Positions 14,001 through 24,800 of a stretch of DNA of 64,000 nucleotides are shown here, in pieces. The position numbers and the translations under genes were made by a program. Positions within the stretch are counted from its first letter, which is position 1. Every line of letters begins with the position of its first letter. The notes beneath the pieces are model-generated. The model had not been told where the DNA came from. It made no database searches and was given only the letters and a program-made list of their open reading frames with translations. Source of the stretch: Pomacea canaliculata (lineage: Eukaryota > Mollusca > Gastropoda > Architaenioglossa > Ampullariidae); NCBI RefSeq assembly GCF_003073045.1, contig NC_037591.1, positions 43,441,091-43,505,090 on the forward strand, written 5' to 3'.

Positions 14001-15062
14001 GCAAAAAAAATTCTCAGATTGTATGAATGTGTATATAGAAAGATTTCAATCACTGTAAGTTTTCTTTTTTAAACATATCTCCAACAGTGCTTCTCTGTGA
14101 CTTAATCCATTTGTTCCTTGCCTCTCCTTTTGCTGGTGTGACCAGAAAATTAAACTAATCCACTAGAGGCTTCCATTTGAACAGCTGTCCAATTATTGCA
14201 TATTCATGCACAACAACCCTTAGCAGGCAAAAACATGGCCTAAAAAAATGCACGAGAAAATTACCCAATGGGCTTCAGTAAAGGAGGATTCTTGATATTC
14301 AGATATCAAGAAAGGCACACTTCTAGAGCTCATTTCTGATCTTAAATTCTGGTCTTAATTGCACTGGGTATCAGATGTGTTGCTACATAGAAAGATCATG
14401 TTTGCTGTTTAATGTGAGTGCTCTGTATGAATGCAGGATATAGCCAGGTAAACAATCTCTCTAAATAGTATAAAAATAATGTGCACACTCAAGGAAAGGG
14501 ACATTAATTCCATCTTTGCAGATTTTATATAAATGGAGAAGATGCTGTGTAAACTGTTTTCATATGGGACAAACATTTTCAACTGTGCTATGAGTTGAGA
14601 TGTCCTAGTAGGTCAAGACATCTCCCTAAGGTTATCTTCTCTAGATTTTTCTGTGTTATGTCCAGCTAATATGTCAGTCTTTTTTTTCCACTTGTTTTTA
14701 ACATTATAAAACTCTTGATGTTTCCAGAGGAGCTGCTGCTGGAGTTTTTTCACTACTATGCCCACTTTGACTTTGAGATGAATGGCTTGTCACTTATCGA
14801 GGCTGCCACATTTCCCAAACCAGACTCTGCTGCTGTCTTCATAGAGAACCCACTAGAGGTGGACCACAACATTAGCAAAAATGTTTCTTCATCCTGTGCT
14901 GATAAGCTTAAAGACAGCATGCTGCAGGCTTTACGCTGCCTGGAAACTAAAAGTGTCCCAAACAGAGATGAACCATGGGGATTGATGTGTTTGTTTCAGC
15001 CACCTGTCAATTCTGAGAAGAGTTGGTCCTATAATTTGATGGGTTTATTTGCAGATAAGTAA
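8021..15062 (+). CDS. MTPAP: Mitochondrial poly(A) RNA polymerase (MTPAP), 8 exons
   Basis: This enzyme adds poly(A) tails to mitochondrial mRNAs in the matrix. Exons: 8021-8189, 8382-8566, 8671-8889, 11041-11250, 11788-12002, 12437-12663, 13033-13125 and 14728-15062, giving about 550 residues (human 582). The start is the ATG at 8021 (ATGGCGTCGTCC); the basic, Ser/Arg-rich N-terminus fits a targeting peptide. Residues about 85-115 match the family's RNA-binding-like N-terminal domain. The nucleotidyltransferase signature lies at about 236-253 (GSS, then SDLDMM with Asp249 and Asp251), and the third metal ligand is Asp327 in IECDLS. The C-terminal part keeps the family's NISKNVS and PWGL motifs, and the frame ends at 15062. 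The exon 2 acceptor at 8382 was chosen because it alone restores phase, so that junction is the least certain. The exon 4 donor, GTCACT, is weak. A duplicated exon 5 end lies in intron 5. Confidence 0.95.
10275..10735. repeat. Degenerate tandem array of about 30-base units in MTPAP intron 3
   Basis: About 15 imperfect units have the pattern CTACTTCACTACCAATGTTACACTTATCTCT. Units vary in length and sequence, so the array is old or has evolved by uneven slippage. The open frames across it are rich in Tyr, Thr, Leu and His and only reflect the repeat. Confidence 0.85.
12029..12128. repeat. Duplicated end of MTPAP exon 5 plus its donor site
   Basis: Bases 12029-12128 are a diverged copy of 11927-12026, offset by 102 bases. 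The source covers the last 76 bases of exon 5, including the codons around catalytic Asp327, and the first 24 bases of intron 5. Landmarks kept in both are TGATATCACAGA, AATGTGATCT and GTGAGTTGGAAGCA. The second copy keeps a donor-like CTGTGAGT but has no acceptor of its own, and a stop codon follows the first donor, so it should not be translated in the normal transcript. Confidence 0.9.
13421..14001. mobile_element. Non-autonomous DNA-transposon-like element, copy A
   Basis: The ends form imperfect inverted repeats: the left begins CAGTCAAATCTCC, with TAATAAGACC following, and the right, read on the minus strand, begins CAGTACAATATTCC, with TATTAAGAC following. The CAGT..AA..TCC ends recall pogo/Tigger-type members of the Tc1/mariner superfamily, which is inference. 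No transposase is visible. Stretches at 13440-13560 and 13940-14001 match copy B (30888-31420) in reverse complement. The element sits in MTPAP intron 7 and looks old. Confidence 0.6.
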
Positions 15063-16375
15063 TTCTGTGTCAGAATGTGATGAGGTACATTCAGGCACTT
15101 AACTTAACCAGACATCAGGAAATGATTGAGCTCTACAGACCCGTAAGACACTACTTCATGTTTCTAGACCCCAGGACACCTTTGCCGCCGCTTTCTAACA
15201 GCTCCAGTAGTAAAACGTCTTTGGGGTCTAGATATTGCTTTATAATTTTGGAAACAAGACACTCATCCTTAAATTCCCCAGACTGCCCCAAGACAACAAC
15301 TTACTCTCGCTTCGTACGTACTGCTTCTGGTGAGGTTGAGGTTTAAAAGGTTGCATCCTGCGGGTACAAGCATGCAACCAAAGATTCACAGCATAAAGAT
15401 TTATTAAGCAGAGAGCATGGACACAGAGTGTATTGTGGCTTTTTGCTTTAGTGTGGCCAAGTTGCAGACTTCAAACTTAAAGGAATCGTGATTGTTATAT
15501 TACACAGCATTGAATTTAAATGTCATTTTATCATCTGTAGAAAGAAGATACTTTCATATTTTTGGTGACTGCAGTGTTTCAAACAATGCACGAATTTTGG
15601 TAGTTTGAAGGCGACGTAAACTTTTGTTAGAGGAGTACATCAACTGTTTTGTGACTACATAACCTTGGTCATAACAAAAGTTGTCGGTAAAACCATCATA
15701 CAATTCTTATCACTGTTTTTGTGGCATGCTTGTGTACAGCATTCTATTTTTATGTCTGTTGCTATGTCACCAAAACAGAAAATATTAGTATGTGAAGATG
15801 TTTGGAAAGAAAAGTTTGGTGAGGTGCAGGTTAAGCTGTATGCATTACCTTCACTATTTGTTGAATAGGGTGATAATAATGAGTGAACTGTGTATATGTG
15901 TTTGAGAGAGAGGCATAAAGACTGCAATAGTAAACAGAAGATGGCACACACAAAACTTATTTTCAACATGCAAGCAAGGTGCATCCCTAAGCTCTCTCTC
16001 TCCAGCAAAGAGTAACTGGAAACAGAAGTACAAACAAGCACACCTCTTTAAACATGAGAACCTTTTACAGGTTTAATTTTTCTTTTAAACACTTCTCAGG
16101 GGAAACAATTATTGTAGTCTTTCATGGTGAAATGAAAACATGATCCAAATTTTAAAGTGCATATTTAACTTTCTCTTTGAAAATGATGTGTCCAATTTTG
16201 GTTGTGAGGATCTTCTATATGCTTGTCAGTCATGAGTAAGTTGCATTTCAAGCCCTTTGCAACACTGTGAAGACTGCAAGAAAGATCTACTCAGCCTCCC
16301 TGCATCCCTGTTGAATTGACCTTCTTCATAATAATCTTGTCAGTAATATACAGAATGACATTGTCACATATCTTT

Positions 16376-16842
16376 TCAAACATTCCCTTTTCTCTTTGAT
16401 GTGGCAGTGAGATTCTGATTTCTCCCATTAGCTAGATCAACCTTCTCTGAGAATTTTAATTCAAAATTTCTCTGTTGTTGCATTTGTACAAGTGTTTCTG
16501 GGGGCTGTTCTTGCTGCTGAACTTTAGGGTTATTCAAAAATTTGTCAATATCCTCTTCACAGTTGCTGTTATTTCTGCCTACAAATGTTGGATATTTGAT
16601 TTTCAAGGCAGTCCTGATTTTGCCTACTTGTGAGTAGAAAGGGGAAGCCATAGTTTTTGTTCAAATTTGCCTATTGAGGCAAAAGTGCCATTATAGCCAT
16701 CTTCCCACCAGTGAGACAGACTATAACCTGCTTTGCTTTCTTTTGCACAGCATCCATCTACAAAATTGCTTCCATATATCACATCTAAACGAACACAAAA
16801 CCGGTTTTCTTGGTCTGACATGTCTCCTCTTCCACAATACAA
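16376..16842 (-). pseudogene. Unidentified pair of overlapping minus-strand open frames
   Basis: Two open frames abut with a 28-base overlap and have complex, non-repetitive composition. The upstream frame has an in-frame ATG at MSDQENRF, followed by SLSHWWEDGYNGTF. The downstream frame starts MASPFYSQVGKIR and ends in a Gln-rich tail. They could be one protein interrupted by a one-base difference in the A-run near 16651, a decayed gene copy, or chance. I recognise no family. There is no clear intron, polyadenylation signal or promoter. Confidence 0.25.
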
Positions 16843-17999
16843 ATATTCAAAGCAAACAAACGAATTATACCTTTAAATTCTTATAGTCATCATGACATAA
16901 TGGAACATACATAATCACAAACATCAATCCCAACACTGGGCACAATCTTCATAACATGGTAACTTAGATTACCTCACCTCCCTTGTGATCGATGCTCATC
17001 TGCTCTTTTAAGACTAATTTTGCGAGAAGTCCATCGCTCAAGACTGCATGCAATAAAAAAAGTTTTAAACATGTTTATATGCAACTCGAAGCCTTCTCTT
17101 CTATAGGTCCCTCATAGACCAGAAGCTCTGATGAGGTTACAAGAAATCTTTCATCAAGTCTGCCCCAACCTAAGAATTCGCCCACACTGGAAGTATGTGG
17201 CTGCCTTGTGTCTCTCTTCAATGACAAACCTGTTGTCGCAAGATGGTGCTGTCTTTACGGTTGTAACCTGGCAGCTTTCACAGCCTGGCACCAGTTCACC
17301 TGGTCAGCCTTGATTCTGTCTCAGAAATGCTCCCATGGTCTTCCTATGTCTCACCAGAGGACCGCATGTTGTCATATCGTGATGGATGCTCATCTAGCAA
17401 TTTTGCTATCAGACTGGCTGACATTCTTGTGTATATATATGCTTACTGACACCTTAGTGAGCAATGCGCCAGACACATTTAAGGGGGGGAATTTCAAACC
17501 ATCTCCACAAATGAAAACCTACCTTCACACTGTACTATGAGCAAAGGCTATTTTATGAGTGGGTTAACTAGATGTCATTTTCTAGAGGGCCATCTATACA
17601 TTTACCTGGCGATACATGCCGTGACACAGCACTATGTACATACTAATGCTAACTACAATGAAATAACTCGTCATTGAACATTTCTTAAGCTGTCTTTCTG
17701 TACCATCCCAATTTGTTCCCTTCACGGTTATACACAAACTTTCACTGTATTGAACATAATTTGCTCAGTTAAATGTTTGAAAAAGTATTCACATGTACCT
17801 TGGCTAGTCCTTTGCAAATCTGAAAAGTGAGATTCCTTTGCAAGATATTTTGATACAGTTATTCCAGAACAATGTTTTCCACATGCTCTTTCATTTTGGG
17901 AGTTGACAATTCGCTTGCAAAATGATATGATTTGAAAGCCAGTGTCATATCATGCTATAAATAATCACTGGTACATTGCATGTACATAAGCTACCTGCT

Positions 18000-18412
18000 T
18001 ATAATGGGCTCCTGGGGATTAGCAGCATCTGCCACCTTCTCTCTCCACAAAATAACACTAGTGTCTATTCATTCTATCAATGCTTGATTACTACAATTCC
18101 TAGCTCTCGGGCTGCCATGCACACTGCCTTAACAATCTTCAGAAAGAACAGAACTCTGTTGTGCATCTGATACTCAAAGCAATCCTTTGCACATGCTACC
18201 CATTCGTGTTCGTATTCAGCACAAGTTACCTGTGTTCAGCCTTAATTTCTTTGAAAGCACTTGTTTTGCCTATTTCTCTAAACTTCTCTTTTCCTACATC
18301 CCAAGCAGAACCCATTCAACTTGTTTGTCAAAGTCAGCAGTGATGACGAAGACAAGATTCCTAACAGAGAGTTCAAAGGGAACAAATTTCAATATTTCTT
18401 GATGTTTCTTCA
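18000..18412 (+). mobile_element. LINE fragment, C-terminal end of a CR1/L2-like reverse transcriptase
   Basis: Conceptual translation in shifting frames shows landmarks of the C-terminal region of CR1/L2/jockey-type ORF2: MLDYYNS, LSGCHAHCLNNLQK, LPIRVRIQHKLP, FNFFEST, YFSKLL and YIPSRT. There are several frame breaks and no upstream reverse transcriptase core, so this is an old 5'-truncated copy. The clade cannot be fixed from so short a piece. A related fragment lies at 39040-39390. Confidence 0.75.
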
Positions 18413-19011
18413 ACTCTGGGTTTATTTATTTCTAAGTTCATCAATGAATATGTTGGTTTATGTAAAGTCAGCAAAATAAAGTTCAATAACAGTCAAAAAA
18501 TCAGCATGCACTTTAAAAACCCCTGAGAATCATAACAAGAAGACCTTAATTTGCCAGATTTACTCAGTTGTGATGATGTTAAAAAAAAAACACTAATCTA
18601 CAGCACATCCACTATGCTTTCATTTACAAACATTTTTCATACCTAGATATCAGAAATTGAAAAGAGCAACTGTAAAAGGGGAAACAAAAGTTCAAGCTCA
18701 AAGTCCAAGTATGTGTTCATGTATATTCACCTGTCTGTGTCAGAATGGACATGCGAGATAACCAAGACTTCAGATCACTCCCCATCTACATCTTTTATGG
18801 CCCAATACATGACAAACAGTAAAATTTGGTCCTTACTGGATCATCAGGCAGTCCTTTTGTTTGCTGCCATTGACAAGAAAAGAATACAAAAGGGAAGAGA
18901 TGTGTGTGTGCATGTCAGAGTTTAATAACTCCACTGAAAATATATATAATTGTATTCCCAGAAGCCAACTAATTTTTAAAAAAAAGTACAATTTCACTTG
19001 CTCATTGCACA

Positions 19012-19017
19012 TTTATT
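19012..19017 (-). promoter_or_regulatory. Candidate polyadenylation signal of PFDN5
   Basis: AATAAA on the minus strand, about 770 bases downstream of the PFDN5 stop codon. It is a plausible 3' end for the transcript, but no cleavage site can be confirmed from sequence alone. Confidence 0.35.
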
Positions 19018-19784
19018 GACAGATGTACATTACAATGCATACAAAGGTGACGCAAAATGTTCTGTACAATATATGAGTGACGGATAAACAGGACTGAAAT
19101 GATAAACTACACAACTTTAGGCAAAGTAGGCAAGAGGGAGACAGGGCACACACAGCATGTTTGTTGATCTGTCTGATCACTGGAAGAAGAACTGGGGTGT
19201 GGGCATAACAGTCTAAATGGCTGCCAAGAAACTTCTATGTTCAATGTGCTCCAAACATAATTCTTGGGTCTGTACATGTTTTAATGGATTTCCAGCATGA
19301 CTTTACTACCGGGTGTTTAATAAGTTATAATAATTTTTGAAAATTGAGGCTTGATCACTCTTTCATGCTTAAATTTTAAACGTCCGATTTCTATTTCTCC
19401 TTTAATTAAAATAACCATTTTTGTTAAGAGTAAACGAGCATTGTTTCTGTTCTGCTGTAGCGTGTTCCAAATACAAGTTCTCACAAATGTTTGGACCGAA
19501 ATTTATCAACAAGAAAAGAAGTTTACCATACTGAAAGAAGGGAGGGGTGGGGTCACAAAGTTTGTCAAGGGGAGTTTCATATCAGTGCACCTTCTGATCA
19601 TTACTTTTTACATTTAGTCCAATATTTTGGAACCAACACTAAGGATCAAAACAGTCCCCATTAAAAAAAATTGTTCTCTAACTTTTAAAAAGCAAACTAT
19701 GCCTATACAAAGAAAGCTGCTGGTTTTCCTGGACATGAGAGGTCAGAACATGACAGATTAGAAGAGGACTGTACAGGCTGAAGA

Positions 19785-21541
19785 TCAGGACTGTGCTCCA
19801 CTTGCCCCCTGAGGCTGCTGCTGCAGTCCCAACTGATGCTGCACTTTGACCTGAAGTGCATCCATCACCACTGGAAACATTCATTGATACTTAGTTCTCA
19901 TTTTCCAATATCATCTTGTGACTGAGCTGACCCATTCTACTCTACCAGGTGTGAAAAGAATGTAAGCAATAATATAATTAACTGCAGACTTGTGCCCCCT
20001 TCTAAACAACAAAAGCTACTGACAGTTATGTTGGTCCACATGAACTTCAGTTGGTTTAAATTCTACCGAAATTTCCACTTTATAAACAAACGTCATATCA
20101 ACTTTAACTCTATCAAGCTTACTGTTTTTCTTCATACATAAACTGTTATGCATAACTTACCCAGCTAACAGGTACAAACCTCTTTCTAACAAAATACAAA
20201 GCCTCATTTTCAGCCAAAGACATAGCTGTTTATGCAGAAAACCAGCTTAATAGTTTATGTTCATTCTCACCTTGTTTTGTTCTGTACTTCTCCTGCAACA
20301 AAGGCTGAATTTTCTCCATTTGTTTAGTGATGAATTCCACCTTTCTATCAAAGTACTCCTTTGCTTTTACAGGTGACTGCAAATAAAAGAATTCAGTATT
20401 GTGAGTTAATCAAAATGATAAAAACATTTCACTAACACCAAAGAAAATTCAGTTTTATGCCCAGGAGTATTTAACTAATTCATTCAAGCTACCTCAACAT
20501 TGTTGAAAAGGTCACCAGATGTGACTTGTTACACTGCTAGCACTAGTGACAATTCTTTCAATGATTTTGCTTGTATGAGTTCCAATTCCATAAGTATCTT
20601 CAAATGTTGTAAAGGAATTAAACAGCACAAGAGATTACCACCATCATATCACCATTGTATTGCTTTTGTTGTGTATTTTTATTAATAAAATGTGTTGTTC
20701 ATCTCCTAAGAGTACTGCTCATGCATGACAAAAGTGAGCAATCTTAAGAAGACAAAGTTTTTATAAAATAAGGGAAACTATCAGTACAAGAACATTAATA
20801 AATATAAATGCAAGAAAAAGTTGTTAAATACTACTTTTTATGCACCCTTAATTGGAATCTCACAAAGTGCAAGAACAAAACTCACCATTTCAACATAATA
20901 ACCAGTTCCAACATCAACTAAAACTGAATCCACATCTTGAAGCTGACCTGGAACGTACATCTTGCTGGGTCAAGGAGGCAATATTTATAATAATTATTAT
21001 ACAAATATAGTATCTTTTGCTTCTACCCCAAAATAGTGGATAGTTATTAAATCCAATACAATGATGTGATAGTTATGATATAGTATATATGCGAATATCT
21101 CCATATTTATTATTATTTCCAGGTTGAAAAGGATACTGAGCTGGTGAGTGGCACAAGGATTTCCCTGTCTTCGCTTTCCCGATTCATTCTCCCTAAACAT
21201 TCTTCAGACTCGACGAATTTGCTTTGAGCCATCTTTAACTGACTCAGAGAGTTGGTGAAAAAGTCTATCTCCTGTATTAAAAAAAAAAAGGAACACTATG
21301 AGAGGTATTTCTGAGTACTATGAGAGGTATTTCTGAGTACTGTTAACGGTAAAATCAGGTAACAAACAACTATTAACGAACAACATAACATTAACTCGTT
21401 ACTTTATTCAAGGATATCATCGTCATATCTCTAATAAACGTAAGATTATACCTGCTCCAACTGCTGCGACAACTGATTCAGCTGGGGCAGTGGTAGCTGA
21501 TAAAGATCGATCTGTTGAACACTGCTCTTGCTGGAAGCCAT
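19785..21541 (-). CDS. PFDN5: Prefoldin subunit 5, 5 exons
   Basis: PFDN5 is an alpha-type subunit of the hexameric prefoldin co-chaperone, which captures unfolded actin and tubulin and passes them to the CCT chaperonin in the cytosol. Exons on the minus strand: 21541-21452, 21271-21137, 20960-20886, 20376-20271 and 19870-19785, encoding 163 residues (human 154). All junctions keep phase with GT/AG sites. The N-terminal helix (residues about 12-60; [15 protein letters not shown] then EIDFF) and C-terminal helix (about 105-150; [18 protein letters not shown]) form the family's coiled coil. Between them are the beta-hairpin motifs LVPLTSS, MYVPGQL and [10 protein letters not shown]. The C-terminus is Gln-rich. 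The gene starts head to head with MDH1B. Confidence 0.97.
21295..21338. repeat. Perfect 22-base tandem duplication in PFDN5 intron 1
   Basis: Two identical units, 21295-21316 and 21317-21338, each begin ACTATGAGAGG and end TTTCTGAGT. They lie about 25 bases upstream of the PFDN5 exon 2 acceptor on the minus strand, on the far side of an A-run. Confidence 0.95.
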
Positions 21542-21826
21542 GCCGAAACTATGATACTGCTGAGCTAGATGAGGTTTCTGAGTAAGAAAAAGCCAAACCA
21601 GGGAGATAACTCTCTATAGCCATGTGGGAAAACTAAAAGTCACAGAATTAAAAACACAAATTAATGGTAAAAGACTTTATTAAAAATTACATATATAAAA
21701 TATTTACATTTATATTGATGTTAACTTAAATATAAAATATAGAATATTTGATATTAGTTTTTTTATGTTATGTCTACTCTATGGCTAATCCTACTTTTAT
21801 TAAAACGCATAGCAACCGTAAACAAG
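21542..21826. promoter_or_regulatory. Shared head-to-head promoter region of PFDN5 and MDH1B
   Basis: Only 285 bases separate the two start codons, so this interval must contain both 5' UTRs and probably a bidirectional promoter. It is AT-rich rather than CpG-rich. The MDH1B start lies in CAAGATGGCGAC (21823-21834), close to the TISU consensus SAASATGGCGGC, an element combining a YY1-like promoter signal with initiation on very short 5' UTRs. Confidence 0.65.
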
Positions 21827-24800
21827 ATGGCGACGTTTGTGATTGCAGGTGACCAATTTTCTTTCCAGTTTTTTTTTTAAATAGATAGCTAGGCATCAAT
21901 TTATTAACATTAAACATCAAATTTAATTCTTTTGTTTTATCACTGTGAACACAGTTTAAAAATAATTCATTTGTTATTTTCGAAATTACGAATTTTCTGG
22001 TATCCCAATTTAAAGGCAAGAAGATAATGTTGATGAACGTTAATGCATTAGCCCATTTAAACAGGGAAATGCAACTGTCCTTATTATGCAAGAGTGGAAC
22101 TTCTTGGAGACAGCCTGGTCAAAAATTTGCCTTCTTTTCGCTTGCATAAAATTGTCAAAACATCTTCAGAATGGCAGGTATGATTAAAAACTGTTACCAG
22201 TTTCGCTGTTAACATTACTTTTTAACTTTTCGTTAAGAAATGTGCGTCGTTCTGATTATTTTCTTTTTATTATACAGTGCAATCATGGTGTTTTTTTCTT
22301 TTTAAGTTGATATAGCACTTGTGCTGTCCACACATTAAGAGGTATATATAAATTCAAAATTTAGTTTACATTATTTACACCTGCATGTTAAAGTACTATT
22401 CTACTAATACAAAGGACCTGATACTAATAGCTAAATTCTTCTTAGTAAATATTGGTACATAACAACTAGTACAATCGGTCAATAACAACTGGTACCAGCA
22501 GGTCAATTTAATACAATATTAATATAACTGATGATAATATAATATTAAACAATAATTTGCAACATTCTCATTTTTATGAAGAAATGTAACCTATTCATTA
22601 GGTTTTAATTTGGGATTTTATTTGTTTGTTTCTTTTTTTAAGACTTGGCTGGACAAAACTTGTGAAGATAATGGATGGAACCACAAGACTTCCCCAATTA
22701 TTTGGCGAGAACTGATTGATCGTGGAGGTAAAGGTGTACTAGTTGGAGGTGCCAGTGATTTTCAAGAGTATGTGAAAGGATACTATGGACTCGAGTCCCA
22801 CCTTACAAGCTATGACATGAGACTTATTGCAGAGGAAAATTACAAGACAAAGCTGGTATCACAAATTTCATGTTTTCTTAAACAGCATATTTTTAGCAGC
22901 TTAATTGGCTCTAGTTGATACTAATTTCATGAAACTGAACTCAGATAACTCTTAATGTTATACAAGACTTGACAATGTACTGCTAAGTCACACAGAGTCG
23001 AAGTTAATAAAGCAGGAAGAAAAATATAAGGTTTCAATCTCTGCTGGGGCTGAATTTGTTGGATTTGTTTGTGTAATATTGAAAAATCAGCATGTGTAGT
23101 GGCATGTGTAAAGGTTTGAAGGGCATAGACAGTGTGTATAAAGTTGTTGTAACTAGAGACAAAATGTGGATTTTAATGAAGGGTTGGATGCCATGATGAC
23201 AACATAATATTTTTACTTTCTTTGTTGAACAATGGTAAAGTGACTGGGCTGTGCAAGTATCACAATAACTATACATCCGGTATGGTTTAGGATTGGACAA
23301 TGAGCAGTTGTCATAGATTAGATGATGTGGTACACTAGAAAAGGTTATCAGGAGCTATGGGTGCTTTATTTTAATCAAGAACTTATAAAGAGTATTTTGC
23401 ATTTTCTTCTGTCAGGAAACAGATGTACAAAAAGCTGCCATCAAAGCACTGTCCCAGCCCATTCACATATGTTTCACAGCAGCATCCACGGTTTATTCAC
23501 TCATCAGTTTGGTTGCCAGTGGACAAGTTTTTGGTCCGAACACAGAGATTTGCATCCATTTGTATGATGATAAGGCTGACTTATCAATGACTGAAGGATT
23601 GAAAATGGAAATTGAAGATTTGTGCTATGGTATAGTGCGAGACATAAAGGTAATGTCTTACCTCTTATAAATGGTCTCCCTTTTGTTGCCTTGTGTGTGT
23701 GTGTGTCACGTCATCATTGTAGATCTAAAACATGCCTGTCCCTTAAGAGGGCTATCAAGCACAGTATAACATGAAGTACAGTACAGCAAAAATGTTGGGA
23801 AATGTAAAACATTTCTTTTCTTGCTTTTACTAATGTGCTTCATATCTTATTCTCCCATAAATGCTCATCACCTATCTTAAATTACAACTTAGTTGACCAT
23901 CATTTTTATTTTACTATAAAGAAAAAGATAATTTTGAGATCCCACCAGTGAGCCTTAACACAATGTCTTATAAGTAAACTAAAATGTTTTTCAAAGGGAA
24001 GGTCATATACTGTTTAGTTATGCATTTAGGTGTGATTTTTTTTTATATATATATTTGCTTTACATATTGTAAGATGTTTCTGCTGGCTCCAAATGAAAAG
24101 TTACAAAGCAGCTTTGACATCACTCTACTAATACTAGGAGACTTGCATACCATACTGATGACATGAAACAGTTCAAGGCACTGTACGTCCTACTTAAAGC
24201 AAACTTTGAAAATGAAAAAATTTGCAAAGGTACCCAAAATGAGATAAACTGAAGGAGAGGGAGGGAGCGAGCTAGAGAATCGTATTTTATCTCCCCTTTC
24301 ACTAGATGGCAGCATATTTATGTAGTTATTGTGAGCAAAAGAAAAATTTCTGTTTTGGACTTCCTCGAACAGACAAGCTTGATTTGCTCTTTTTCATAAA
24401 GTACTTATTGTATCTTAACAGCAATAACTTGCATAATGTGAGGCTGTGACTACTCATGTTTGTTAATTATTTTCTTTCTTTTGACACTAGCATATGTTTA
24501 TTTGTAATGAATGAAGACTAATCCATTGATTTTTGCATCAATGAATCATTGATCAGTCTTTATTTGTTTGATAACCCAGTTATTTAATTTTATCATTACT
24601 ACATTCAAGATCGTCAGGAAATAAAAAAAAAATCTGGTATTTTTTCTGTGATTATCATCCTTACAGATTTCCATGAACATTGAAGAAGCATTCAAAGACT
24701 GTAGCATAATCATTCTGACAGATGAGTTGCCTAAACAAGAGGATGAACAGTTCAAGGAGTGGGTTGAACGTAATGCACAGCACTTCACTCGTTATGCCGC

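Larger units (their letters stand above)
15063..18999. other. Intergenic region between convergent MTPAP and PFDN5
   Basis: This stretch holds the MTPAP 3' UTR, of unknown length, an unidentified pair of minus-strand frames (16376-16842) and a LINE fragment (18000-18412). AATAAA occurs near 17051 and 18475, but neither can be tied to MTPAP with confidence. I recognise no other coding exon. A frame near 17107-17313 has a plausible splice acceptor before it but no family I can name. Confidence 0.5.

Noticed and set aside
15077-15346. Plus-strand frame directly after the MTPAP stop
   Set aside because: The upstream frame ends exactly where the MTPAP family ends, so this is most likely 3' UTR.
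17107-17313. Possible exon (ALMRLQEIFHQVCPNLRIRP) after a good acceptor CTTCTCTTCTATAG
   Set aside because: It lies after the MTPAP stop, no partner exons are found nearby, and I could not identify a family; chance or a decayed fragment is as likely.
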